Part shown: piece after piece, positions 11,579 to 23,930 of the stretch
Layout: each line of letters begins with the position of its first letter
How positions within the stretch are numbered: the first letter of the stretch is position 1
Source: Rhopalosiphum padi
Lineage: Eukaryota; Arthropoda; Insecta; Hemiptera; Aphididae
Assembly: GCF_020882245.1 (NCBI RefSeq)
Contig: NC_083598.1
Location: 14,997,178 to 15,061,177 of the forward strand
Length of the DNA: 64,000 bases
Reading direction: 5' to 3'
Notes under the pieces: model-generated
Told to the model about the DNA's origin: nothing
Database searches by the model: none
Seen by the model: the letters and a program-made list of their open reading frames with translations, nothing else
Position numbers and translations under genes: made by a program

Positions 11579-13060
11579 TAAACGTGATATTATAATAATA
11601 AAATTAAAACTCTTTATTATCATCATTGATTTCATTAATAAATATAAATTTATAATATGATCGTTTATTTTCGGCTGAAAACGATAAATTAATGTCGCAT
11701 AATTTTAGTAATTATTAGTGTAATTATATTTTATACATTTTGGGAACTCATCATAATTTTTAATTTACTTTAATATTATCGACACTCATAAGATTTTTTT
11801 AAATGGTAAATAAGCGTTCAATATTTTAAACTAAGGTAAAAGACTTAATTATTTGAACTATAATTTAATATGTAAAATATGAGTGGAGTATACGGAAAAA
11901 GATCTAAATAAGAGAATATCTACCTCAGATTTCCATTGTAAATATATTATATAATACATAGGTATATCCGACTATGTAATTTGGAGGTAAATTTATTACA
12001 TTAAACATAACTTTAAATTATTTCGCACTAATTCATATCGCTGGTTAGAGCACAAAACTTATGTAAATCTCATATAACATATTAGATAATATATTCCACG
12101 AATATGGGTGTATAATATCTTCACTATTTAATAATATATTCATGTTTCTCATGATATTTTTCTTTAAATATGAACAATACTGGCCATTTTAGCAAATAAT
12201 TATTATTATAACGAGTATTTTATTGAGACGGGTAGGTAATAAATACTTATTTATAAGGGTTAACAATTTTCTAAGATATTTAATTTCAACGACAGGGTGG
12301 ATTTAAGATGAAACACGTAATATTGTGAATCATAGTTAATAGTAATTAATATAGGTATTGAGCCTGATCATCATTGCCTAAAATACTACAAAAAAACAAT
12401 ATACACGTCAATTGACATGGTTTGCAGTGATGGAGGGATGAGGAATTCAGTTGAACAATATTAAAAAAAAAAATATTCTGGATTATGGGTGGATATTGTG
12501 TTACTGTTAACATACCACATACGTGGAAATATTATATCTGAAGAAGTGAGGATTAAATATAGTTTTTAAAATATTTTGTGCACAAAAAATTATGTTCTAT
12601 AAGTTAACGTATTTCGGAAACAAAATTAGTAAATACCTATTTATAACTATAGTAAAAAAATATGTACTGAAACATTTTTAGACCACGCAGTTGATTTCCA
12701 TAAACATATTAGTTATACATTTGGTAATTAATTATACTTTTAGTGTTCCGAGTCAAAATATTCTAAACTTTATTCTTCAAAAACAATAACGACTCGTCAA
12801 AATTGGTGTCCTTTAAGGCGAAAATATTGAGACATTTGCGGTCTTAATTATTACAACGTTGTTCTGTAATTAGTAGTATTTTTACGAGGCATGCGTAACT
12901 ACTAAAGCCAGGAAGTTTTTAATTTAATTTAATTTTCATTACTTCTTGTTTTTCAGTCTCCTGCTTATTCATCAATTCAAAATTAATATTAATAGTCAGT
13001 TATTTTAATTAAGTTTTGGATAAAAAATTAAGAAGCAATATATAAGATATGTGTTTTACA
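11579..13060. other. AT-rich intergenic DNA, nothing recognised
   Basis: Only short A/T repeats. No exon-like block with splice sites was seen. Confidence 0.5.
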
Positions 13061-13197
13061 GCAATGTTTCTCAACCAGTGGGGGGGGGGGGGGGTGCGAT
13101 TGTCTTGACTGGAGGTCACGTAGGTCAAAATTATACAAATTTATACTTAATATAGATAGGGTGGGGGGGTCGCGAGACTAAAAGTTTGAGAAACGCT
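13061..13197. mobile_element. 137-bp hAT-type MITE with perfect 8-bp target duplication
   Basis: The element is flanked on both sides by the identical octamer GTTTTACA (13053-13060 and 13198-13205). Its ends read GCAATGTTTCTCAACC and, reverse-complemented from the right, AGCGTTTCTCAAACTT, so the inverted repeats share the TTTCTCAA core typical of hAT/Charlie-like elements. Inside are a run of 15 G (13080-13094) and a second G-run near 13162. There is no coding capacity. The intact target duplication suggests a fairly recent insertion. Confidence 0.75.
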
Positions 13198-13477
13198 GTT
13201 TTACACAGAAATATTCCTTAAAATTTAAGTGCAATTAATAACCACTACCTGATTTATAAGTTTCGAAACATTTTTTGAAAACTTACATTGAAGTTTATAA
13301 TAAATACTTATAAAAATTTTAAATTTTAGTATATTTTTGATTTATTATTTTTATTTTTATTTACTATTTAGACGTTTTGTAGTAATAACCTGTAAATATT
13401 TAAAATTCCTATACGAAAAGTATGGTGAAGGTTGTTATAAGTACCTATGCGTTTTATCAGGAAATTGGAAGCACATA

Positions 13478-13674
13478 CATACTAAGGCCCGTCGGTGTTT
13501 TCAAGGGGGGAAACCTAGTGGCCTACCCTCTTTGACAGTTATATTATATTTGTAAGGATCAACATCATTAACATCAAATCTTAAGTATTATGTTTATAAA
13601 ATTATATATGATGTATAGTAATATAAAAAATATTGGACCCCTCCCCTAATAAAAAAATCCTAGATTCGCCACTG
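13478..13674. repeat. probable DNA-transposon remnant
   Basis: The right edge, read in reverse, begins CAGTGGCGAATCTAGG and then a T-run and AGGGGAGGGG, a layout close to the end of the 324-bp element at 10538-10861. The left part has GGGGGGAAACCTAGTGG. No matching left terminus or target duplication was found, so the boundaries are approximate. The open frame at 13337-13555 overlaps this remnant and is not a gene. Confidence 0.3.
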
Positions 13675-15221
13675 ATAAAACCAGGGTAAAGAGTACAGTA
13701 CTCATTGTTCTTTATTAATAAAACAATTAAACTTAAATCATACAGATAAATAGGAAAAAATTTGTGATCACCATATGGAAACAGTTTGCCTAACATACCA
13801 AATACTTATTGCAAAGCCTATATAGTCTGGTCATCATGAACAAAGCCACCACTTCTCTTGAGAGGACTATTTACGAGGGGGTCCTTCATAAGAATTCGAG
13901 AGACGGCTCGCAAAATGGGTTATGAAGATAAGATGATTAGGGATATCGAATACATTTTGAGTTAGGTCGTAACAATATTTACAGTCTTAGACATTAGGTA
14001 TACATATTTGGAGTCAATAGTAACATATTAGTAATATTTCTCAATGCTTGAAATATTGACTTACAATTTTTAATTTTTAATTTTGTTTTAAAAGTATTAA
14101 ATTGAATATATTACTTGACAACAAAAAAAGTGTCCATATTGACGAATGGCTGATGATATTTATTTCAAGTGTTGTATCGAAGAGTCATATAATATAAAAA
14201 AAGGGATTATGTTGATTACAATTATAATTATAAACAAATACCTTTCTACAGATTAAAATGTCTTAATTACAACAGCTATAAAATAAAAATGTTATCATAT
14301 TGAATATGAAGTACTTATAGTTATTTACATAATTATTAAATAGAATATACGTTATGAACAAAAAATATTTTATTTTTAGAAGTTGTAACTAGTACTTAGT
14401 AGGTATTTTATCATTGTTTATTGATTTATAATAATCTTTTACGTTTAAAATACAAGTAGAATATTGCAACTTAATACTTAGTATTTTTTTATTTATAATT
14501 GTTTGCATTATGTATTTTAAAAGAAACAAAGCTTGATCACAAACAAATTGCGTAAATCGTGGTGCTATGACCGTATTTATGGTTAGTATACCATTATAAG
14601 TTTTAACATTGATTTTATAGTAAATAGTTGTAGCAGGAAAAAGTTACGTCAGAAGATACCTCACTTGTAAAAAATGCATTTAACGTTTAATAATTGTGAA
14701 ACGTGTATAAAATAAAATTAAGATCAGATTCTAATAAAAAACAAATATTAATAACCAATAAAAATTATTTAAATGTTCAAGACGTTACTATTAAAGGTTT
14801 AGTATTCCACCTAATAAATTAAATTTAATAACTGCTTATAATATTAGGCAAAATAGAAGTATGGAAATCGTGAACTATAAACTAAAACTAAAAAAAAAAA
14901 TAATAATTTGAACAAATTGATTGGAGAAACCACCCATTGATGACATTTTTATGCATTAGTTTAATACTTTATTATGTAGGATGTATATTATTATTTTAAA
15001 CAAAATTGAACTTGATTTATAATTTAGTAATTTGCATAACGATTTATTTTAATATTAATGAAATTATTATTAATTATTATAGGAATCTCAATTCATAGTC
15101 CATAGTAAAATTTTACTTCTATTTTATATTGTCAAAAATAATCTGATAATTAAAAAAAAATTATCGAAATCAAAATATATTTATAGTTTATTAGTTACAA
15201 TATTAATGCATATAGTATATA
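13675..15221. other. intergenic DNA, nothing firmly recognised
   Basis: A slightly GC-richer patch at about 13820-13960 has no coding frame with splice sites. The rest is AT-rich. Confidence 0.45.
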
Positions 15222-15641
15222 CAGTGAAACCTGACTTAATGGACACCTGTATGTTTTTATTCAGTTTCTATTGGTTTGAGTTTATATATTTTTCTTAGCA
15301 ATGGCACTTACCGTACTGCGTAAATCTTTTAAGTTAAAACAAAAGATGAATATTATTCGTTGTCTAGCGGTTTGTTTATTCGTAAACATGTTGATAAATA
15401 TTAAAATTAAATTTATAACGTATAATATGTAAAATATAATAATTTAATAATAATGATAATGATTATAATAATATATACAATATTAATATAATTTACGTAC
15501 AAAATTTTTATTTTCCCTTAAACAGATATGTTTCTATTTTTAGTTATAAAACACTGAAACCTGTTTAAAACAGATACCTGTCTATAACGGACAATTATTT
15601 TGGTCCCGTGACTGTCCGTTATATATACAGGTTTCTCACTG
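15222..15641. mobile_element. pogo/Tigger-like MITE, 420 bp
   Basis: The left end is CAGTGAAACCTGACTTAATGG. The right end, reverse-complemented, is CAGTGAGAAACCTGTATATATAACGGACA in two parts (15613-15641). Both begin CAGTG and contain the AAACCTG core, and a TA dinucleotide flanks each side, the target duplication of the Tc1/mariner-pogo superfamily. A second, internal copy of the terminal motif (CACTGAAACCTG) starts at about 15554. There is no transposase frame, so it is a non-autonomous derivative. Confidence 0.7.
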
Positions 15642-18599
15642 TATTTACATTATCTTTACCGATTTTGGTAATCTAGCTGTACACGAAATTCGCCACCGCT
15701 GTTGTATACAACAGTATTACTTATTAAAACGAAATAATAACATTTTTTTTTGAATATTTTATTATTTTATCAAATTATTATCTTATTATAATTCATGTTT
15801 TTAAATAAACAGTCGCATGGGTTATATGTAGGTACATTATAAAATCAATTTTTAACACCAACTGTAAGAAAATAATTGTATTTCAATAGTCATTATAAGA
15901 CGTGTTACTTTTTTTACTTGATAATAATCAATAGAACTTTTTTTGTGTAGTGATTTGGCAGCATTTATAAATATTTAACTTTGAGTAATTATTATTAATT
16001 ATCATTATGTGTATTTTCTAATCCTTTGATGAGAAATTTAAATATTTACGTATACACATTAAACGTATGATATGGTCTCGAGCTATTCATAATTATTAGA
16101 TACATTTTACTTACCTATTGTAAACGCAATTAATATGTCATAAAAATAAAGTAAAAATCATAGAGGAGAGAAACACTGTTTCTTTCAAAAAAACTCCAGA
16201 TGATATTGCTTTATAAAACTGTTCAAAACCATTTTGTTAAGTATAATTTATCATGATAATTTAAACCCAGATGGAATAAGGTCATCTATTTCAAGGTTTT
16301 ATACAATTTTTTTCTCCTAGAAATGAAAGGTTGACGGCATCAAACGCTTTGAGTGCGTTGCATTTTATGATTCACTGAAATATGTAATAATTAATTTTTG
16401 GACCACTATCATGGTTATACACTTAAGCCTATTAAATTTGACAACATTATGGAAGTAATAAAAATAATATCTTGTCATAAAAATAATTTAAAAAACAGAA
16501 ACTTCCCAACGTCAAAATCAAACATGACTCTGTGTGTCCGTAAATATAATAATAATATAACATTTTAAAGTACCTGTATAGTATAGATGATGAAAAATGG
16601 TAAAATATATTTTGAATTCCTGATAGGTTCATATAAATATACACAACGCACTACGCACGTATTCTATTTGAATAAAACATACATCAAATATTATTACTGT
16701 TTATACGAGTATATAAGTATTTATATAGATATATTTATAAACAAACATATAATACGTATGGATATTATTAATTAATTTAAATCAACGCATTTATATTTTG
16801 ATGATTTATGCGTTTCTCAACTAAAATGATTGCATTATGAAACGGAACAACTTTATGTGTTAATTTATATTACATTATATGCAAACTGTGAAGTGCAAAG
16901 TTATAGTCAAAGTTTTGGAACGTGTTAAGAGAGCCTAAATACAGATGACTAGAAGAATATGTTTTCTAAAAGTTGACATTTGTTAAATTAGCAATAGTAT
17001 TTTGTGAAATTAAGTACAAGTCCAAAGGATCTTAAATAAATATTTTTATAATTTATCTATGTTTACTTAGTCAAATAATTCTAGAATACTGTAAAAGAAG
17101 TCTTAGTGAAAAAGAGTGTGACTAAGTGTGATTTAGTATTGTATAGTGTAATAAACACGTGGGAGATAATATTGAACGATATATACTTGAGAAATCATTT
17201 TTAAACTTTACAAATGTTTTTATATTTTTTTAAAGTATAATTCAGATTACTGTATTATTAATTTTGGATACTTACTCTTGTATTACATATGTACCTATCA
17301 TAACACATTTATTTATTTTTTTAAATTAATTTAAGGTATTAATTATATGATTATTAACCAATAATTACATTATTTATATTAAAGTAACCCTAAATTATGT
17401 TTATCTATTTATGTTTGAATTTTGATTTACTTAGATTATATTATTTAATACAATTATAGAGTTAATTGTTCAGCTTTATTAATAAAATTTGTTAGTTTGC
17501 TAGATTTCTCAGGAGTGGGTGTGAGTAACTCATATAGGGTTTCCGGTAATTTATGTTTGAGGCGTATTTTGACAGTTTTGTTTCTATTTTAGTGGTATTA
17601 AAGCTTGAATAGTATGTTTCCCAATTCCATCTTTGTGAATAGATTATTATTTTGTTTGATGTCTTAGTTAGTATTATAATATTTAGCTATATGAATGTGG
17701 CGTTTCTCATAGTATCACTAAATCTTATCTCCATATTTGCTTTTGCTTTGAGTTATTATATTTGTCTAAGAATCATATGAGTATTTTTAATTCAAAAATT
17801 ATTTTTCTTATTCGAACTTCAATAAAATATATAATGCTAAATTGCAGTAAATACTAAATAATTATATACAGTACATTAATATAATGTAATAACATATTAT
17901 TCATTCTAATTCTAAATTTTTCTTAAATATTCAAAAATAATTATAGAGGCAATATTAAAAATAATATCTAAATTCAGGATTTAAGTTAAAAAAGTACCGG
18001 ATTCATTATTCAGTTAATACCCAATTCTGAATATAGTATAATATACTATATTATATTATTTACCTAACTGTGAATTAAATGTTATAAATCAGGTTAATTC
18101 GAGTGCAAAGTTCAAGCCATATTAAATAAACTGAAGAATTAACGTGTTGGTTTATTATTATATTTACTTTCTCGATTTTTCTATTTTTATGGCCATAAAC
18201 TTATAAAGAAATGTATACCTTTATTTGTATAATACGTACATTTAAAATTACACATAATTAAATGTTTAATATAAATGTATTTATTTATTACTATAGTCAG
18301 GGGCGGTTCACCCCCCCAATTTTTTTTTGTATACGTGCCTGACTCTAGCATAGTATAATTTAACTCTGATAATGATTTTAAGCATATACATTTAGTGAAT
18401 AAATTATCGCCTTGAAATTATCTATAGTTTGTATTTATGTAATATTGATTGTATTGTCTTGATTGAGAACATTATTTTATTAAAATATTATATTATAAAT
18501 TATAAAATATAAATATAAATATTATAAAACTGTAGTAATAAGCGATAACGATTAACGGTGACATCTATTATTATTATTATTCTTTTGTTTTTAGTATTA
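15642..18599. other. AT-rich intergenic DNA
   Basis: No supported gene. A transposon-edge-like word CAGGGGCGGTTCACCCCCCC begins at 18299, but no opposite end was found. Overlapping open frames at 16447-16775 on both strands are AT-rich chance frames. Confidence 0.45.
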
Positions 18600-18660
18600 A
18601 CCGACGCTCCGTCCCATACGCGTGACGTCTACGCGTACGACGCTGTTCGGAACGTGTTAA
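18600..18660. promoter_or_regulatory. isolated CpG-rich patch with CRE-like palindrome
   Basis: Within very AT-rich DNA, about 60 nt carry several CpGs. The core ACGCGTGACGTCTACGCGT is nearly palindromic and contains TGACGTCT, close to the CREB/ATF site TGACGTCA. This is a sequence resemblance only; it lies about 1.5 kb upstream of the dpr-like first exon. Confidence 0.3.
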
Positions 18661-19116
18661 TTTTTTTTATATAATATTGTACTATTGTTTGCGTTTGTTA
18701 TTAAAATATAATATATATAACCTCATTAATAAAATGTAACTGCACGTCTGCACCATAATTGTGCTGTAATTGTTTAATACGCCCTACAAGATATATATAT
18801 ATTTTTTAAATTAATTAACGTTAAATAATCAGATTCGAAATTGATGTATTTAAAAAATACCGAATAAAATAATAAGTTTTACATTTTTTAGAATGAAAAT
18901 TTGCTTTTAAAAAGTGAACTATTATACCTCTGTACATTTAAAATATATTTTATTAATAATATAAAGATTAGTTATAGATACGTATAATATGGTTCAATAT
19001 GTAATTACTAATTAACAATGGTTATTTTTTTTATATAAATCTATCTGTTTAGTGTGATTGTGAATATTATAATGATGGTCGTAAACCAAAGATACATGCT
19101 TTATTGTATTGTATGT

Positions 19117-19152
<36 letters not shown>

Positions 19153-19599
19153 ATGTCTAATAGCTTATGGTAGATCTTTATTTATTATATGGAATTAACT
19201 ACTTAGGGTAAGTATAAATAAAAAAATATATAAATTTAAAAGTAGGGACAACAGTTGTATTATGCATTTATTCGTAGGTTATTGAAAAAATAACCAAAGG
19301 ACTTTATATTATATAAAATAATTTAATCGGGTGTTAGTAGAATCCAATACCTATCACGAAATAATTTAACGCGATGAATTCGAGTATAATGTTTTAATTA
19401 AAAATTAATAAATTTATCGTAGGTATTATATTATGTATAATATACCGATGAATCTAATTGATATTTTTTCTAAACCTACTTGCGTTAGAGTTTATGTTTG
19501 GACTGAATGGGCTGAATTTAATGTCCTACGGAATTAAGTGCTAATATGTATTTTTACAGGATTAAAGTAGTATTTTTTATTATCATTTTTAATTTCTTT
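18661..19599. other. AT-rich DNA upstream of the dpr-like gene
   Basis: Contains a GT microsatellite at 19111-19151 and otherwise nothing recognisable. Confidence 0.45.
19111..19151. repeat. (GT)n microsatellite
   Basis: About 18 GT units with one A interruption. Confidence 0.95.
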
Positions 19600-20164
19600 T
19601 AACGCCATTTTATCGTCCACTGGGACTGCAGGACCCTTTTTTTGTTTACCCATACCTGAATAAGACAAATGAATCATCGCGTTTCACGGAATACTCAACT
19701 TAGGGGTAATGTTTATAACGTCCGACCCGTGACTCATTTATGCCGTGGTTTTTATATTTCCCCGTCAAGTTCGATGGCCAGTCGTCATCAAACCGCACGC
19801 ACATGGCAGTGAATCATTTGGAGCCCGCGCGCGGTCCCCACCAAAACGGTTTTAGACACATGAAAATATTCGGTTCACATGCACTATACACTATACACTA
19901 TACACGCACACACACATGCATGCACGAGCCTCTTGTGTGGAAGAAGTAACAATACCGATGCGACTGCCAAATGGCCCAGTTGCTTCCATGTGGTTTTGAC
20001 TTTACGATGTACTGCCGCGTGCGCGTTCACGATTTTTGAACCTAGTGTGCGATGCTAAGACCTAAGTCCAGAAAATATTATTTGTTCAAATCGGTGTGAA
20101 TAGTGCGGTGTAGTTGTATAGTAATTATTATTATTCGATTTCAAACGAAAATGAATTTTAAAAT
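19600..20164 (+). promoter_or_regulatory. putative promoter and 5' leader of the dpr-like gene
   Basis: GC and CpG content rises here just before the signal-peptide exon, with words such as GAGCCCGCGCGCGGTCCCC (about 19820-19838) and GCCGCGTGCGCGTTCACG (20014-20031). No convincing TATA box or fixed initiator was found, so the start site is unknown; it probably lies between about 19.9 and 20.1 kb. Two upstream open reading frames lie in the presumed leader (20052-20099 and 20151-20168). The open frame at 19740-19949 is not protein-like and is probably untranslated. Confidence 0.4.
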
Positions 20165-20168
20165 ATGA
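20151..20168 (+). other. 5-codon upstream ORF overlapping the dpr-like start codon
   Basis: ATG AAT TTT AAA ATA TGA ends so that its TGA overlaps the main ATG as ATGA. If the leader is transcribed as inferred, ribosomes finishing this uORF could re-initiate directly at the main start. A longer uORF of 15 codons lies at 20052-20099. The regulatory role is inference. Confidence 0.45.
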
Positions 20169-20219
20169 AGTGGTTACTGTTGATTTTGTTCATCACGCAA
20201 ACTGTATACCAAATCAGAG
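20165..20219 (+). CDS. dpr/zig-8 family Ig cell-surface protein, exon 1 (signal peptide)
   Basis: The ATG starts 18 codons, MKWLLLILFITQTVYQIR, a classic secretory signal: one Lys, a hydrophobic core of about eight residues, then polar residues. The exon stops at a consensus donor (AGAG|gtaaat) after one base of the next codon. This phase-1 exit matches the phase-1 entry of exon 2 at 36815, and the split codon becomes Gly19. This start was chosen because the upstream ATG at 20151 runs into a stop after five codons. Dpr proteins are neuronal surface receptors that bind DIP partners during synaptic wiring; the signal exon fits secretion. Without the Ig exons it would not identify the family. 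Confidence 0.75.
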
Positions 20220-23200
20220 GTAAATCATAATATTATTTAAAAACAAAGTTTTTTTATGCGATTGAATTTTCGTATAAATATTTGTCATGTATCGTTTATA
20301 ATTATTTAAAGTCGATTCGAATTAATATGAGTAATATGACTATGGTTTAATATCGTTTTTATATTAAAAAAATGTAGAAAGTATATACATTTTTATAAAC
20401 AGATTAAGTAGGTAATTACTGTATTTTAGTATTTACATTATGTATTTAGTACTGATCAAAATTAACTGAATTCATTAAAACATGTTGTTTGATTATTCAG
20501 TCAAAAATTATTATAACATTTAAAATATTTTAATAATATATAGCTATTTGTATTATAGCAGGAACTACTAAATAATTTACTTTTAAATTAATTTTATTTC
20601 ATAAGTTGAATTTTAAAACAAATTATTATTACGTTTTTGTACTAGACGTCTAGACCTATATATAAATATTATTTAAAAAAAATATAAATTAGTTACGTTT
20701 ATACATTTTTTAAAAAGTTTATAAAAAGTAAAAGACTTTTTAGTTAGGTAAATTTACCGGAATAAAAATAAGCCATCAAATTGGCGTAACATCATTTTGT
20801 AGTATTTTAAAACTATTAAAGCTTATACAACTTTAAAAACTTTTGTGAAAAGTATGAATTGTATATATTATTTGTATCCACATGAGTTATTGGGTCTGAA
20901 GTGGGTCAAATGTATTACAATAAGTTTGAGTGGTGCATATACATTTTAAGTTCAAAGTGACCAAAGAACGTTAGAGTAAATCATTCAGAATTAGACATGA
21001 AAATAAGATTTTTTTCAATATTATCATAGTTTCAATCTTAAATATGTTTGAAATATAATCATAAAATCATAATATATATTTTATATATATATAACTCGTA
21101 TTGCTTATTAGCCAGTTTTAATGAATGGGCCATGAACATTAGCCAAACATTTGGGGTACTAAAGCCAAATAATAATTAATATTTTTTCTGAGTATTTTCA
21201 TTTTATTATACGAATGTTGCAAATTGTAAGTTTGTTACCATTATATTTCTTTAATAATCACACAGCCACCAATTATCATTAAGGATTAGTAAATATTTAA
21301 ACTTGATTTTCAGTGCGGAAATAACGTGCTGTAAACATACTTAATAATATTAAATATCGTTTAATTGCTATTAATACACATTAAATTATACTTGGTATTA
21401 TAAAAAAATTATGATCACATAACACTTACATAATTAAATACTAAATAAAAAATAATACAAATTGGCAATGTTTTACTCATTTTCGTACAATCCTAATGTT
21501 TTTAATAGCCAGAGATCGCAATCGGATTACTAAAACGGGCAAATTATCACTGATATTTATAATTATTGCCAATGCAAATAGTGATTATAATTACTAATCT
21601 ACCTATTCTAATAATTTAGTAAATGGTGTGCAAAAATTGTATGATTTTCTAGTTATTAATAAAAACCCATACATTTTTTATTTTATAATTGTTTAGTTTT
21701 CAAAAATTAAATGGTTTTAACAGATTTTGAATTATATGCAGATTGTTTTAATAGGTTTGTTCACCATGTATCAAATAGTTACATTTAATGTTTAAATAGG
21801 CGTATCCAATACAAAAAACAAATTAATGGAGTTCCTATTTTCAAAATCACAATTCCTATAGATTTTAGGTACCATTGTTTATCATTATCACACTTAGTGT
21901 CTGTAAAGGGACGTATTATGAAATTATGATTTTGTATTTGTATTTTATATCAAAATTATGTGAAAAAAATGATAGTTTTTTATAATACTGTATAAAATTA
22001 TTATTACTTCCATGCATCGATGCATCAAATTGTATTGTACATGATAACTACTGTGTAGTTGTCCATATTTTAATGCCACTTACTGTGTACTACATCTTCT
22101 GAAGTTGTGTGTTAATTATTTATTACAAATGCTTCAAGTACTATAAACTATAGTTTGGTTTAAATCCCTCGGAGCCTTTAAAAGTAACCACATTGACTAA
22201 CCTATAGTACCTAATGCTCTTAATATTAATATTATATTAGGCACGTTGTAGTATAACACTATAACTGTCACAAATAAAATATATATTTTATTATTTACAA
22301 GTAATTTGTCTTATGTTAGAAATACATGTACTAAGTACTAATGGTTTTTTTTTTATCTAATGGTAATTTATTACAAATCATCTTAAACACTCATTGTTGA
22401 AATAACAGTACCTATAATATAACTTTTAATATAGAAATATCGTGTTACAAGAATATAGTAGTTCATGTTCATAGTCTGTTTGATTCCCCTAAAACTACTT
22501 AGCATTAAATGGTTATTTGTTATTACAAACACTTTTTTTAATAGGGGTTAAGCATTTGGTATAACTTGTAGTGTCTTAGTCATACAATATTATTATAAAA
22601 ACGGAAATAGTAATTTGGTAGAGACGCGACTTCTCGTAAAGTATCGTTTTATTAACATTATATTATTAACGTATTATAATCTGAAAATATATCGATTTAA
22701 ATGGAATGAAGGAATTTTAAAGCAGCGATATAATTGTAGTCGAAGCTTTGTAGGTAGAAACCTATCTATTAGTTATTACTCAATTTATGTATTATCACCC
22801 GTTTTCATCAGCTGTTACGTATCTATATATAAATATCTGTTAAGTCCTTATCTATTGTATTTGATTCTATCATTATTATAATAATTAATATTCATCGGTA
22901 ATACTATAATATTGTATTTTATATTGGGACAAATAATATTCAGATTGTATAGAAATGTAAGGAATTATTTTAAAAATAAATTATAATTATGAAAACAGCT
23001 ATTAATTATAAAAGTAAAAAGAAAAACCACACCCAATGAGTATCACATTATTTTATTCTCTTTTCTCTATTTAGTATTTACGAGTTTAAAATGAATTATA
23101 ATTTATAAAGCAATAACTTTTAATGCTGTACTCCCTAATGAAAACCAATACGTACAAATTTATACTATTAAAACCAAAAACACACGACAATAACAATACG

Positions 23201-23261
23201 AAATAAATATTGCTGGTATAATATAATGTGTTTCAAGGTTAGGAGAGTACCTATCTGCATA

Positions 23262-23930
23262 ATCAATACTAATATTATAAAACAGAAGGGTAAAAGAGTT
23301 TGTATGTTTGAACGCCTTAATTTCAGAAAATAATTGACTGATTTCAATAAAAGTTATATCAATCGATTACTCGAGACTCAGTAGGTGTCCTAAGCTTCTA
23401 TTTTCGACCCCTATAGGTTGCTATACTTACATATACATTTCATCTTCGCTGATGAAAATCGAATAGTTTTTTATTTATGTATATGGCTATAATGAGTTAT
23501 GGTTATAAAATCTGAAAAACAATTAATATAGATTAGCCGACCCATTATGCGTTGCTATGGGATTTGTTTTTAATAAAATAATATATAATATTTAATTTAT
23601 TGTTTGTTATTAAAATGTAAAACAAAAGGCAATGTCCTTATTTTCGAAGCTTATAAACTCAAAATCTACTCGACCAATGTTGACAAAAGTTTCAGGAATT
23701 GTTTTTAGAGATATAGGGAAAGTTTAGAGAGTAGTTTGAACAACGTTAAAAAATATATCAACTTACCAAGTGATAGATCGAATACAATAGGCGGATTGAT
23801 GATCTCGGTCGAATTAGTTCATAAAGCAAGGTACATCGATGTCGATTTGCCCGTGAACTGAGGTACACTACAACCGAGATACATAGATACAGCACCATAT
23901 TTTATGTTTGTTCATATTGTCCCGGACAAA
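23262..23930. repeat. probable dispersed mobile-element-derived repeat
   Basis: Two adjacent blocks share one layout. In the first (from 23262), TATTATAAAACAGAAGGG leads to GTTTGTATGTTTGAACGCC and GACTGATTTCAATAAAAGTT. In the second (about 23640-23735), AAAATCTACTCGACCAATG leads to GACAAAAGTTTCAGG and GAGATATAGGGAAAGTTTAG. Sequences of this style ('opening words, then a statement-like ACT..CC/GATTTC..T run') are widespread insect repeats. The family was not identified, and no terminal repeats or target duplication were seen. The boundaries are approximate. Confidence 0.35.

Noticed and set aside
18299..18345. CAGGGGCGGTTCACCCCCCC as a transposon left end
   Set aside because: No matching right end or target duplication was found within a reasonable distance, so no element can be defined.
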